Of a stretch of 25,825 nt of DNA, positions 1 through 9,400 are shown piece by piece. This DNA comes from a virus. The notes beneath the pieces are model-generated. The model had not been told where the DNA came from. It saw only the letters and a list, made by a program, of their open reading frames with translations, and did not search any database. Where the stretch lies: positions 1-25,825 of the IMG/VR virus record IMGVR_UViG_3300021957_000265; one strand, written 5' to 3'. How positions within the stretch are numbered: position 1 is the stretch's first letter; each line of letters starts with the position of its first letter. Position numbers and translations under genes: made by a program.

Positions 1-120
1 CTAGAAGCTGTTGCAGCAAAAGTAGATACTATTACTCAAATGCAACAAGACATAGCAGTAATTAAAGCAAAGGTAATGTGGATGGAAGATTACCTTGTTA
101 AAAATGGAAGTGATAAATAA
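1..120 (+). CDS. C-terminal fragment of a hypothetical coiled-coil protein
   Basis: The reading frame is open from the first base to a TAA at 118-120 and gives 39 residues ending VKNGSDK; the start lies outside the window. The visible part has regularly spaced hydrophobic residues (V, I, M) between charged or polar ones, as in a short coiled coil. The stop overlaps the next start codon (TAATG), so the two genes are probably cotranslated as part of the late operon. I do not recognise the family. Being next to internal-virion-type genes suggests a small structural or accessory protein, but this is inference. Confidence 0.6.
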   Translation, partial: LEAVAAKVDTITQMQQDIAVIKAKVMWMEDYLVKNGSDK

Positions 121-2177
121 TGGCAACTAGAGATTTTAAAAACTTACCAACAGCAGCAGAACCGGGACAATCAACAGATATTGGAAAAAGAAGTCAAGAC
201 ATTGACACTTATTTAGCAGAGCAAGTTAAAAGTCCAGAAATAGCAGATGCTGCAAAACAAACATATACACAACAACAAGTACAACAAAATGAATTATTAA
301 GTGGTTCTACTTTAGGTTCTCCTACAACTGTAGGTCAAGCTAGTTTAACTGCTCCTACCATTACAGGTGCAACTCCTGCATCAGCAACAACTATTGCACA
401 ACCTACAAATATTGCAGCAGGTCAAATGACTGCGGCTCAAGGTACAGCACAAACTGGTACAGCAGCACAAGGTACAGTAGGAACTCAATCACAAGTTACA
501 GCAGCACAAGGTACTTTATCAGCAGGTGCTACACCGACTGGTGCAACAGCTACACCTACTACTCAAGCAATTGCTCAAGCTGCACAAGGTCAATTATCAT
601 CTGGTGCATTAGCACAATCAGTTAGTGGAACAGCAGCAACAGTAAATGCACAAACAGCTACACTACCGGGAAGTATTCAAGCAGCAGTAGGAAGTAATCC
701 GGCTCAAGTTACTGCAGCAATAGTTAATCAACCAACTGCAGTACAAGCACAAGTCGCAGCTTTACCTACTACAACTTTAGTATCAGCACAGTTACAAAGT
801 TTATTACAAGGTATTGAAACAGGTACAGTACCTACATGGGCAAGAGCAGCAGTAGATGCAGTTGATGCCCAATTAGCACAAAGAGGAATGAGTCGTTCTT
901 CTGTTGGTAGAGATGCATTAATTAATTCTATCATACAATCAGCTATACCAATTGCACAAGCTAACTCTTCTATGTTGCAACAAACTGCAATGGCTAATCT
1001 TAACAATCAGCAACAAGCAGAAGTTTTAACTAAGCAACAACAGTTTCAAGCACAGTTACAAAATGCTGAGAATGAAATGAAAGCTAATTTAACTGAAGCA
1101 GGTTTTGAACAGCAAATGGGATTAGCTAATTTACAAAATGCACAACAAGCAGTATTAACAACAGCTAATCAACAACAACAAGTTAGATTACAAAACTTAG
1201 CAAACTTACAATCAACTTCTTTATCTAATGCACAGTTACAACAACAAGTAACTCTTGCAGGTATGAATAACAATCAAGCTGTAGCTTTAGCAAATGCTAA
1301 GACTATTGCAGGTATGGATGTTTTAAATTTAAACAACCAACAACAAGCTGTTATATCTAACTCTAATTTATTTAGAACATTTGAAGTAACAAATTTAAGT
1401 AATACACAACAAGCAACTTTATCAAATGCTGCTAGATTAGCTTCACTTGATATGGCTAATTTAAATAATAACCAACAAGCACAAGTTTTAAATGCACAAG
1501 CATTTCTCGGTATGGATATGAGTAATTTAAGTAACAGTCAACAAGTAGCTGTTCTTAATTCACAAAATAAACAACAAGCTATGTTGTCTAATCAAGCAGC
1601 AACTAATGCATCTGCACAATTTAATGCAACAAGTACAAACCAAACAAATCAGTTTATGTCTAGTTTGGCAAATACAGTTAATCAAAGTAATGCACAAAGA
1701 GATGATGCTATGTCTCAGTTTAATACAACTGAAGCAAACAGAATAGCACAAGTAAATGCAGGTAATACTTTAGAAGCTGATAGATTACAAGAACAATTAA
1801 ATACACAAATAGACCAGTACAATGCAAACTTAGGATTTCAAAGAGACCAATTTAATACTCAGAATGCAATAGCAATTGAACAATCAAATGTACAATGGAG
1901 AAGACAAACTAATACTGCAAACACAGCAGGTCAAAACTCTGTTAATCAAGCTAATGCAATGAACGCATTTAATTTAAGTAATCAAGGTTTATCTTTCTTA
2001 TGGCAAGAAATGAGAGATGCAGCTAAATGGGAATATGAAGCTGCACAAAATAGTGAAGATAGAGCAAGTGTATTAGCCCAAGCTGCACTTGGTAATGAAG
2101 CTGCAAGTGATGCAGTTAAATCAAATAACCTAAAAACTTTAGGTCAATGGGCAATAGATATTTGGAAAACAATATAG
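120..2177 (+). CDS. Q/N/A-rich internal virion or tail-associated protein with 22-residue repeats
   Basis: This is a 685-aa protein of strongly biased composition. Residues 1-60 are polar. Residues 60-230 are Ala/Thr/Gly/Gln-rich low complexity. Residues 232-282 form a more ordinary segment (GTVPTWARAAVDAVDAQLAQ, then a Met/Ser-rich turn and an Ala/Ile helix) of a kind I recognise from marine phage structural proteins. Residues 291 to about 490 are tandem 22-residue repeats with a core like NLNNxQQAxxLNA. Residues 490-600 continue as Gln/Asn-rich helix, and the C-terminus (625-685) has several Trp residues. There are no Cys residues and no enzymatic motif. It lies just upstream of other ejection-type genes, so a long helical internal-core or tail-needle/fibre-like role is likely. 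The exact role is not shown by sequence. Confidence 0.7.
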   Translation: MATRDFKNLPTAAEPGQSTDIGKRSQDIDTYLAEQVKSPEIADAAKQTYTQQQVQQNELLSGSTLGSPTTVGQASLTAPTITGATPASATTIAQPTNIAAGQMTAAQGTAQTGTAAQGTVGTQSQVTAAQGTLSAGATPTGATATPTTQAIAQAAQGQLSSGALAQSVSGTAATVNAQTATLPGSIQAAVGSNPAQVTAAIVNQPTAVQAQVAALPTTTLVSAQLQSLLQGIETGTVPTWARAAVDAVDAQLAQRGMSRSSVGRDALINSIIQSAIPIAQANSSMLQQTAMANLNNQQQAEVLTKQQQFQAQLQNAENEMKANLTEAGFEQQMGLANLQNAQQAVLTTANQQQQVRLQNLANLQSTSLSNAQLQQQVTLAGMNNNQAVALANAKTIAGMDVLNLNNQQQAVISNSNLFRTFEVTNLSNTQQATLSNAARLASLDMANLNNNQQAQVLNAQAFLGMDMSNLSNSQQVAVLNSQNKQQAMLSNQAATNASAQFNATSTNQTNQFMSSLANTVNQSNAQRDDAMSQFNTTEANRIAQVNAGNTLEADRLQEQLNTQIDQYNANLGFQRDQFNTQNAIAIEQSNVQWRRQTNTANTAGQNSVNQANAMNAFNLSNQGLSFLWQEMRDAAKWEYEAAQNSEDRASVLAQAALGNEAASDAVKSNNLKTLGQWAIDIWKTI
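990..1589 (+). repeat. Tandem 66-bp / 22-residue coding repeats
   Basis: Within the 685-aa protein, residues 291-490 split into about nine units of 22 residues (one of 21). Example units begin GLANLQNAQQ, TLAGMNNNQA, DVLNLNNQQQ, EVTNLSNTQQ, DMANLNNNQQ and DMSNLSNSQQ. Conserved positions are NL at 4-5, a polar N/S/Q run at 6-9, QA near 10-11 and a second aliphatic-N-A patch near 13-16. A 22-residue period is two hendecads (11+11), the periodicity of a right-handed or nearly straight coiled coil. DNA identity between units is low, so the repeats look old and protein-selected. Confidence 0.8.
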
Positions 2178-2184
2178 ATAACAT

Positions 2185-2634
2185 ATGAATGATGTGCAGT
2201 CTGCATTGCACTTAATTTTAAAAGCAGACAATTATAAAAATATGTTTAATGGTAATGTTGGACATGCCTTAGATTATATTTTACCTGCAATAAAGTTAGG
2301 TCAATACCGAGTATTCAGAAGAGGTGAGTATCCATTTGCTTATACAAGTTGGGCTTACATGAACGAAGAATCGGCAGAACAATTTAAACAAACAGGAATT
2401 ATAGAAGATGATTCTTGGTGGAACAATGGTAATCAAGTTTGGCATATAGATACTATTGTTGAAAAAGGATTTGATGTACTACCAATACATAGGTGGACAT
2501 CACATAATATCGCTGAATTAAAAGGTGATAAAACTAAAATTAATTGGATAAGAATTGGTTTTAAAAATAATAATTTTTATATTAAAAAACAAGGACACGC
2601 AATAGCAAGGAGTGAAAAACAATGGGTGCAATAA
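2185..2634 (+). CDS. HlyC-like toxin-activating lysine acyltransferase homologue
   Basis: The 149-aa product resembles the RTX toxin-activating acyltransferases (HlyC family), which move a fatty acyl group from acyl-ACP to internal lysines of a target protein. Visible signatures are YILPAIKLGQY (31-41), a YPFAYTSWAYM segment (49-59) matching the HlyC YPVAYCSWANL block, and NGNQVWHIDTI (81-91) matching the RKWFIDWIAPFG block; D89 fits the catalytic Asp. Length is close to the usual ~150-170 aa. By my recalled alignment the HlyC catalytic His23 position holds Met20 here, while His27 lies seven residues later, so activity is uncertain. No RTX toxin gene is visible. The gene follows the stop at 2177 by 7 bp and overlaps the next gene by 13 bp, linking it to the Lys-rich virion-type protein downstream. 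Confidence 0.75.
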   Translation: MNDVQSALHLILKADNYKNMFNGNVGHALDYILPAIKLGQYRVFRRGEYPFAYTSWAYMNEESAEQFKQTGIIEDDSWWNNGNQVWHIDTIVEKGFDVLPIHRWTSHNIAELKGDKTKINWIRIGFKNNNFYIKKQGHAIARSEKQWVQ

Positions 2635-3887
2635 GTAGAGTATTCAAAGGTGCAACTAAAGCAGTAAAAAAAGTAACCAAAGGTGTTACCAAAGCCGCTA
2701 AAAAAATTGGTAAAGGTATAGCTAAAATTGGTAAATCTGTTTGGAATGGTGTTAAAAAACTAGGTGGTAAAGCTTTTGAAATGTATGGTAAAATAAGTGG
2801 TAAGCTTGGACCTATCGGTATGATAGGATTGTCCATGGCTATGCCATATTTAATGCCCGGTTTTTCAAGTGCAGCAGGTGGACTATGGACAAACTTTGGT
2901 GCTAAATCTGCAACATGGGCTAATGCGGCTAACAATCCTTTTTTAAAAGTTATTGGTAATGTTGGTGGTAAAATTTATAAAGGCACAAACTTTATTAAAG
3001 GTACTGCTCAAGGTATCTCACAAACTATAGGACAAACATTTAAAGGTTTTGCAAGTGAAGGTACTTTAGGTAGTAGAATCTCAACAGGATTTAGTAATTT
3101 ATATAAAGGTACAACAGAAGTTTTAACTGGTCAAGCAGGTAAAGGTACTATGATACCTACACAATTTAAAGATGCTTTAGGTACAACAGTAAATAAAAAT
3201 TTATTAAATGTAAAATCTGGATTAGAATCATCACAGTTTGCAGCATTTAATCCAAACACTATAACACAAACTGGCGGTATTACTCTTGGTAATATGAATG
3301 TAGCAAATAAATTTACATATGATGTTACTTCAGCAGCTATGAAAAATGCAGGAGTATTTCAAAACTTTGATGCTAATGCAAATAAATATTTAAATACATT
3401 AAGAAAAGTAGGTGTTGATGATAATACTGCATATGAATATTTAAGACAAAATGGTGTTGGTTCTGATGGTATTCTTGATTTTAGTTTATCAGCAGACTTT
3501 GCAGAAACAGGTGGAGTTGGTGCTTATGACTTTACTGGTAAAAATTTAAAAGATAGTTTTAAAGCTGCAGATTATAATTACAATATGAAATTTACAAAAC
3601 CTAAAGTAGAAGGTGATATATTTGCTCAACCAGATTCATTATTGAATCCTAAATCTGGAGTTTCTAAATCAAAAGATTTTGCTAGTGCTGCAGTAAATTC
3701 TGCTTTAACAAATCAAAATGAAGACATTCCGGGTTATGAATTAGCTTCTGCTATTAAGTCAACAGAACCTAATACAACAACAGCTAATTATGGTTCAACA
3801 ACAGGTGCATACACTAAAGAAGGTTTGTTATTAAATGAAGCACAAAGAAATTTCTTTTTAAATCAAAACTTAGATATTAAAGCATAA
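2622..3887 (+). CDS. Putative ejected/internal virion protein with Lys-rich amphipathic N-terminus
   Basis: This 421-aa protein is unfamiliar by family but striking in composition. Residues 1-61 carry 16 lysines spaced 3-4 residues apart among Ala, Val, Ile and Gly (for example VTKAAKKIGKGIAKIGKS), the pattern of a cationic membrane-active helix. A hydrophobic stretch follows at 63-85 (GPIGMIGLSMAMPYLMPG). The rest is Gly/Thr/Asn-rich with moderate Phe and Tyr content. The start is supported by AAGGAG 9 bp upstream, inside the end of the acyltransferase gene, which it overlaps by 13 bp. Position among virion genes and the membrane-seeking N-terminus suggest a protein ejected into the host envelope. 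It is also the obvious candidate target for the adjacent lysine acyltransferase; both points are inference. Confidence 0.65.
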   Translation: MGAISRVFKGATKAVKKVTKGVTKAAKKIGKGIAKIGKSVWNGVKKLGGKAFEMYGKISGKLGPIGMIGLSMAMPYLMPGFSSAAGGLWTNFGAKSATWANAANNPFLKVIGNVGGKIYKGTNFIKGTAQGISQTIGQTFKGFASEGTLGSRISTGFSNLYKGTTEVLTGQAGKGTMIPTQFKDALGTTVNKNLLNVKSGLESSQFAAFNPNTITQTGGITLGNMNVANKFTYDVTSAAMKNAGVFQNFDANANKYLNTLRKVGVDDNTAYEYLRQNGVGSDGILDFSLSADFAETGGVGAYDFTGKNLKDSFKAADYNYNMKFTKPKVEGDIFAQPDSLLNPKSGVSKSKDFASAAVNSALTNQNEDIPGYELASAIKSTEPNTTTANYGSTTGAYTKEGLLLNEAQRNFFLNQNLDIKA

Positions 3888-3895
3888 GAAGTACA

Positions 3896-4081
3896 ATGTC
3901 AACAAAGAAAAAGTCAACTGTAAATAAAGCAGGGAACTATACTAAACCGGGCATGAGAAAAAAAATATTTAATCGTATTAAAGCACAAGCTTCACATGGT
4001 ACAGCAGCAGGTAAATGGAGTGCAAGAAAAGCACAAGCATTAGCTAAAGCTTACAAGAAAGCAGGTGGAGGATATAAATAA
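3896..4081 (+). CDS. Small basic conserved phage protein (61 aa)
   Basis: The product is short and highly basic, with a C-terminal block WSARKAQALAKAYKKAGGGY that I recognise as a recurring motif in small hypothetical proteins of marine phages. N-terminal residues 1-25 are Lys-rich, followed by GMRKKIFNRIKA. The charge and size would fit nucleic-acid binding or a minor virion or packaging component, but no function is established from sequence. The stop TAA (4079-4081) overlaps the next ATG by one base, so it is translationally coupled to the following basic protein. Confidence 0.7.
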   Translation: MSTKKKSTVNKAGNYTKPGMRKKIFNRIKAQASHGTAAGKWSARKAQALAKAYKKAGGGYK

Positions 4082-4323
4082 TGGCATTAGCTAAATCTCA
4101 AAAGAGTTTAAAAGCATGGGGGAAACAAAAATGGCGAACAAAATCTGGAAAAAAATCAAGTGTAACTGGCGAAAGATACTTGCCATCTGCAGCAATAAAG
4201 AACCTAAGTGCTGCGGAGTATGCGGCAACGACAGCAGCAAAAAGAAAAGATAAGAAAAAAGGTAAGCAACATAGTAAGCAACCTAAAAATATAGCAAACA
4301 AGACAAGGAAATATAGAGTATAA
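4081..4323 (+). CDS. Small basic conserved phage protein (80 aa)
   Basis: This very basic protein contains the blocks SLKAWGKQKWRTKSGKKSS (residues 8-26), TGERYLPSAAIKNLSAAEYA (29-48) and GKQHSKQPKNIANKTRKYR near the C-terminus. This arrangement is familiar from a DUF family in marine phages and large algal viruses (DUF5872-like, from memory). Trp/Lys-rich composition suggests nucleic-acid or anionic-surface binding, but no catalytic motif is visible. It is coupled to the gene before (TAATG overlap) and is separated from the next start by one base. Confidence 0.7.
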   Translation: MALAKSQKSLKAWGKQKWRTKSGKKSSVTGERYLPSAAIKNLSAAEYAATTAAKRKDKKKGKQHSKQPKNIANKTRKYRV

Positions 4324-4324
4324 T

Positions 4325-4852
4325 ATGGAACTAGATAAAGCAAAATTAAATCAATTTGAAGAAGCGGGTATGAATCCATTTAATTCACCTGTTCCGGGTG
4401 AGTCATTGACACAAGACCCTAATCAAAAATTTCCATGGGAGCAACCTTCTGAAATTAATGATGTTGATAGTGCTATTAAAGAAATATTTATTAACTTAAC
4501 AGAAAAAAGTACTTTAGTTGAACTGTTAAATATTTTAAAGAATGGTCAACCTGTAGATGAGATTGCACAAATAATTGCATATAGAGGTGCAACAGTTGGT
4601 AAATATAATAATGATTTAATGTTGTTATTATTAGAACCATTAATGTATTTAATTATAGCAATTGCTGAAGAATATGAAATAGACCCAGTTATTTATGAAG
4701 GTATGGATAATGATATTGGTGATGAAGAAGATTATGATAGAGCAGTAGAACAAAAAACAAAACCAGAAATTAAAAAAGATAGTGTTCCAGACTCAATATT
4801 AGCTAGAGTAAAAACATTACCTTCAGAAGAAGAATTAAGAGGAGAACAATAA
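4325..4852 (+). CDS. Conserved acidic phage protein, function unknown (175 aa)
   Basis: The N-terminus contains NPFNSPVPGESLT and a KFPWEQPSE element (residues about 18-42), a signature I recognise from hypothetical proteins encoded in the structural region of many marine phages. Residues 45-125 are helical, with a hydrophobic patch LMLLLLEPLMYLIIAIA (about 98-115) that could be a buried helix or membrane-associated. The C-terminal third is acidic and charged, and probably flexible. It opposes the very basic neighbours upstream in charge, so it may partner with them or act as a chaperone or assembly factor; this is inference. Confidence 0.7.
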   Translation: MELDKAKLNQFEEAGMNPFNSPVPGESLTQDPNQKFPWEQPSEINDVDSAIKEIFINLTEKSTLVELLNILKNGQPVDEIAQIIAYRGATVGKYNNDLMLLLLEPLMYLIIAIAEEYEIDPVIYEGMDNDIGDEEDYDRAVEQKTKPEIKKDSVPDSILARVKTLPSEEELRGEQ

Positions 4853-4853
4853 T

Positions 4854-6422
4854 ATGGCATTAAGTTTTGGAGATATAGCTTTATCAATAGGAGCAGGTGT
4901 TGCAGAAAAAGATATGCAGTACATGCAAGAAAAAAGAAATGCAGATTTTAATTTAGCAATGGAAGAGTTTAAAGATAACAAAGCACTTGTTACTAAACTT
5001 GCAGAGAATAGATACTCAAGAGATGTTAATAAATATGATGACGAAGTTAAAAAATATGATGCAGTTAAATCTGTTTATAGTGCAATTGAAAATGATAAAC
5101 TAAGTCCATTTGAAGCAGCATTTAGACTTGCTAGTGTTAATGACCCTAACTGGGGTAAATATGATAAAGCAGAAAGAATTGCAATTGCTAAGAAAAATGC
5201 AGAAGGATTTGATTACACTTATTATACTGATGAAGATAGACTTAAAGGTTTATTACCAGAAGGTAAAAACATTGGTGACAAAAAATCATTTAGTGTTCAA
5301 CATGATAAGTTAGAAATTACTGAACCTACTGCAGATAAATATTTCTTAGATAGTTCTTACTGGAAAGGCAAAGGTCCAAACCTAGATAACTTTAAAGGTG
5401 AAAGTATTCTTACTGGTCAAATTAAAAAACTTTTAGGTAAGACAGATTCAGATGGAAATGCTGAGAAAGTAGATATGTCTAATTATATTGCTGACTTAGA
5501 AAAATTAAAAACACAAGACATTAAATCTATTATTGGTAAAGAAACTTATACTTCAAATAATATAAGTGATTCTGTACTTGCTATTAGTGAGGGTAATTAT
5601 GCTTTTGGTGATGGAACAAGTAAATCTATTCCTTCAGCATTATCAAGTAAGTATGCTACATATAGTGGAGTAGCTACTAATGATGTAAGAAAAAGTATTA
5701 TTGCACCAATGAATGCAATGAAAATAAAAGACATTGATAAGTTTTTTACCTCTAAAGAAAATGGAGAAGTAGTAATATTACCGGGTGGTACTTCAGCTTA
5801 TATAGATGGTAGAGAATTATACAATGATGTTGTTAATAAATTATATTATAATATTGTTTATTCTAATGGTCAGTTTGCAGGTAGAGAAGAATTATTTACT
5901 GACTCTAATATTAATAAACAATACAATATGGAATTTCAAAACAGAAGTATTAAATTAGATTTAAAAGATGCAACAGGACTTTATATTATTCCAAGTAATG
6001 TTTTACCAGTAGGTGTAAGTTTAGCAGATTTAGGTATTAATAAAAACGATATTGTTAATTATGTTCAGAAAAATTTTCCTAAAAATAAATCATTAAATGA
6101 ATCTAAAGAAATGTTAAATGGTTTAGTATTTCAATACATTGCTAAAAATAAAAAAGAAGTAACTAATACTTCTAATGTAAATGAAAATGTTAATAATAAA
6201 AATGAAGGCAGTATTACTGTAACTGAAAAAATTATTACAGACATTATGGAATTAAATGAAGGAACAACTAGAGAAGATATCATTAAACAATTACAAGACG
6301 ATAAAAGATATAATGTACCAGAAAGTATTTTAAGTGGTGGTAATGAAACTTATGATGATAAGATGAAAAACCTTATTAAAAAAGATAAAAATTCTGGTGT
6401 AGAATATATTCCATTTGGTTAA
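4854..6422 (+). CDS. Hypothetical virion-region protein (522 aa)
   Basis: The protein opens with a short hydrophobic/Gly segment (LSFGDIALSIGAGVAEKDM) followed by a charged helical region of about 70 residues with coiled-coil character (residues 20-75). The remainder is mixed alpha/beta, rich in Lys, Asn, Asp and Tyr, with an Asn-rich spacer near residues 435-455. I see no catalytic motif. The start follows the previous stop by one base (TAATATG). Size, position before the 1823-aa protein and lack of enzyme motifs suggest an internal virion or tail component like the middle core proteins of T7-like phages. The assignment rests on position only. Confidence 0.6.
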   Translation: MALSFGDIALSIGAGVAEKDMQYMQEKRNADFNLAMEEFKDNKALVTKLAENRYSRDVNKYDDEVKKYDAVKSVYSAIENDKLSPFEAAFRLASVNDPNWGKYDKAERIAIAKKNAEGFDYTYYTDEDRLKGLLPEGKNIGDKKSFSVQHDKLEITEPTADKYFLDSSYWKGKGPNLDNFKGESILTGQIKKLLGKTDSDGNAEKVDMSNYIADLEKLKTQDIKSIIGKETYTSNNISDSVLAISEGNYAFGDGTSKSIPSALSSKYATYSGVATNDVRKSIIAPMNAMKIKDIDKFFTSKENGEVVILPGGTSAYIDGRELYNDVVNKLYYNIVYSNGQFAGREELFTDSNINKQYNMEFQNRSIKLDLKDATGLYIIPSNVLPVGVSLADLGINKNDIVNYVQKNFPKNKSLNESKEMLNGLVFQYIAKNKKEVTNTSNVNENVNNKNEGSITVTEKIITDIMELNEGTTREDIIKQLQDDKRYNVPESILSGGNETYDDKMKNLIKKDKNSGVEYIPFG

Positions 6423-6437
6423 AATAAAGGATAACTC

Positions 6438-9400
6438 ATGGCAACTCAAGGGCTAAAACTTCCTTCATATCTTGAAGAGCAGCTTTCTGCTGTCTCTCCT
6501 GTAAATAATACAGACAACTCCCCAAAAGAAAATACTCTTACTCTTCCTAAATATCTTTCGGAAGAACCTAGTACTGTGCGTAAGTTACAGTTTGGTGCTG
6601 CAGAAGAAACTTATTTATTAGGTGACATTTGGAGATTAACAGAATCTGCTATCAAAGCTATTGGTCCAGATACTTTTAAAGAAGCAAGAGAAGATGTTGA
6701 AGAAGATAGATTAAAAAAATTATATGCAGAGTTTCCAGAATTTGAAACAGGACAATATGATAATGATGCTTCAGTATGGGGTGGTCGTGCAGCAGTTATG
6801 GTTACTGACCCTTTATATTTATTAATGCCTTGGGCAAGAGCAGCACAAGCAGGTAAATTAATTGGTAAAGGTGGACTTGCACTTACTGGATTAGGTGCGG
6901 GTGTTGGTGCAACAGATGCAACTATTAGAGGTTTAGCTAGAGATGGAGAAGTAAGTGGAAAACAAGTAGGATACTCTGCATTAGCAGGTGGTGTTTTATC
7001 TCCGGCAGCTCTAGGAGTACAAAAATTAGGTGGTGTTGCACTAAATAAAATGTTTCCTAATTTATTTAAAAACAAAACAAAATTACAATCAGAAGAAATT
7101 ACTAATACATTAAGAAATAATTTTAAAAATAAATATAATTTAAATGATACTCAATTAGATAATGTTTATAAAATATCTTCTCTTCCAAAAATCAAACAAT
7201 TGTTTGATGATATAGTTAGAACAGAAAATAATTTTAAAGATTTTATTTTACCAAGAACAAAACTATTAGATAAATTAAATAAAGTTACTAATAATTTTTC
7301 TAAGAGTGTACCTTTAAGACCCGACCAATTAACTAGTATTTTAAAAGAAATACCGGGTGGTATGAAAATAAAATTTAAATCTATTGGTGATAAGACTTTA
7401 TCAACTGCAACTCAAGCAGAAAAGAAAACAATAATAAAAAATATTAAAACAGAAATAGATGATGTAATTAATGCGTCAGTTAAAGACCAAGCAAGAAGAA
7501 ATCATTTATATCAAGTTGAAGTTATTAAACAAATCCATAAAGCGGGAGGTTTAACTTCTGCTGTAGGTAGAGCATTATCTATTAACATTACAAGACCTAT
7601 TGTTGGTGCAGGTGCAGGTGCAGTAACTGGAACTATCTTTACAGATTCTGATGAAGGATTTAATAAAATGGTTATGATTGGTGCAGGTTTAGGAATGACA
7701 CATAGAGTTTTAATGCGTGGTGGTATTAAAGGTATAGCTAAACCAGAACAAATTTCATTTGCAAATATAATGAAAAAAGATTTTTGGACTAACTTAGATA
7801 GAAAAATTAGAATAGGAACATCACAAACATTACAAAGTAAATTAACTAATAGAGGTCCAGTCTTAGATGAGTTTTCTAATTTATTATTTTCAAGACCAAC
7901 TGATACAGTTAGATTAGATTGGTTAGGAAGAGTTGCAAAGAATCAAGATGAAGCTATTGGTATTATTGGTAGTGGTCGTGCAGTAGAAGAAGTTGCAGAA
8001 AAAAGAATAGCAGGATTTGTTGGTAGTATTTATGATGATGTCTTAGGTAACTCTGGAGGACAAGTACAAGCAGATGCATTAAATATTGTTAGAGGTTCAA
8101 AAGAAAAATTTTCTGATGAAGCTGTAGCTTTATCTGGAAGAATTAAAAATTGGTTAAATGATTTTAGAACTTACTACAAAGATGTAGGTTTTACAGACGC
8201 ACAACTTATTGATAATTATTTTCCTCGTAAATTTAATTATAAACAAATACTTCAATCAGATGCAAGTAAAGAACAATTTTTACAAACAGTAACTCAAGTA
8301 TTTAAAAACTTAACTAAAAATGCTTCAGCTAAAAATCCAGTTAAAGTTGGTATGTCTGGTACAGGTAAGCCAGTATTAAGTAAGAAAAAATTTAATGATA
8401 CAGAAGCTAGACAAGCCGCAGAAAAATATTTTAGAAGTATTACCGACAGTCACGAAAATCCTATTTTAGATTTTGCTAAATTAGAAAGAGGAGAAGTATT
8501 AAATTATAAAAATATTACTTTACCTTTAAGTGAACATATTAGATATGAAAGAATACTTCAAGGTTCTTTTGATGATGTAGAAAAATTATTACAACCTTAT
8601 TTAATTAATGATGTTGGTGCAGTACTAACTGACCTTATAAGAACAAGTGCAAAGTCAGTAGAATTTGCTAGAGTGTTTGGACCAAAAGGTGAATTGATTG
8701 GTAACTTTGCAAAAAGATTAGCTTCACAATATGAACAAGCAGGATTTACAAAGATAGGCGGATTCTATGGTAGTGAACATAGATTAGATGCTGAAGCAAT
8801 TAAAAATGCTGTTAATGCATATTTTGGAAGATATGGTAAAAGTGGCGGACCAAGAGCAAGAACTTTTGGTGCAGTTTTATCTACACTTGCAAACTTTAAT
8901 ATGATGGATAAAGTTACTTTAGCAAACCTTGGTGACCTTATTCAACCTTTTCAAAATAGTAGATACTTTGCATCTGCAATACAAGGTTTTGGTTTTTATC
9001 GTTCACCAAAATTTAGCGACCAATTAAATATAATACATACAAAAATTGCTCAAGCTAATTTAAAAGATGCATATATGAGTAGTACTGGTTCTAGTCCATT
9101 AACTTTAGAAAGTGGATTAAGTGGTTCTATTAGTTCTTTCTTAGGTAAATCTAATGAAAAATTTTTTAAATTAATTGGACTTGAAGGTATTACTAATGTT
9201 GCTAGAAGATATGCTTATAATGTAGGTGTAATAGATGCACATAAAACTATTAGAAAAGTAGTTACAACTTTAGATAAAAAAGGTATTAATAATATTAGCT
9301 TACAAAATGCAGATAAAAATTTATTAAAAGATATAAATCATTTAATTAAAACTGGAACAATAAGATTAAATAAACAAGGACAGATTGTTAACAATGATGA

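Noticed and set aside
728-1006. Antisense 92-aa frame within the Q/N/A-rich virion gene
   Set aside because: It is an antisense shadow of a low-complexity Ala/Gln/Thr region; Cys/Ala composition follows from the opposite strand and no SD or homology is evident.
4098-4379. Antisense 93-aa hydrophobic frame
   Set aside because: The Phe/Leu run mirrors the Lys-rich basic gene on the plus strand; it has no credible start signal.
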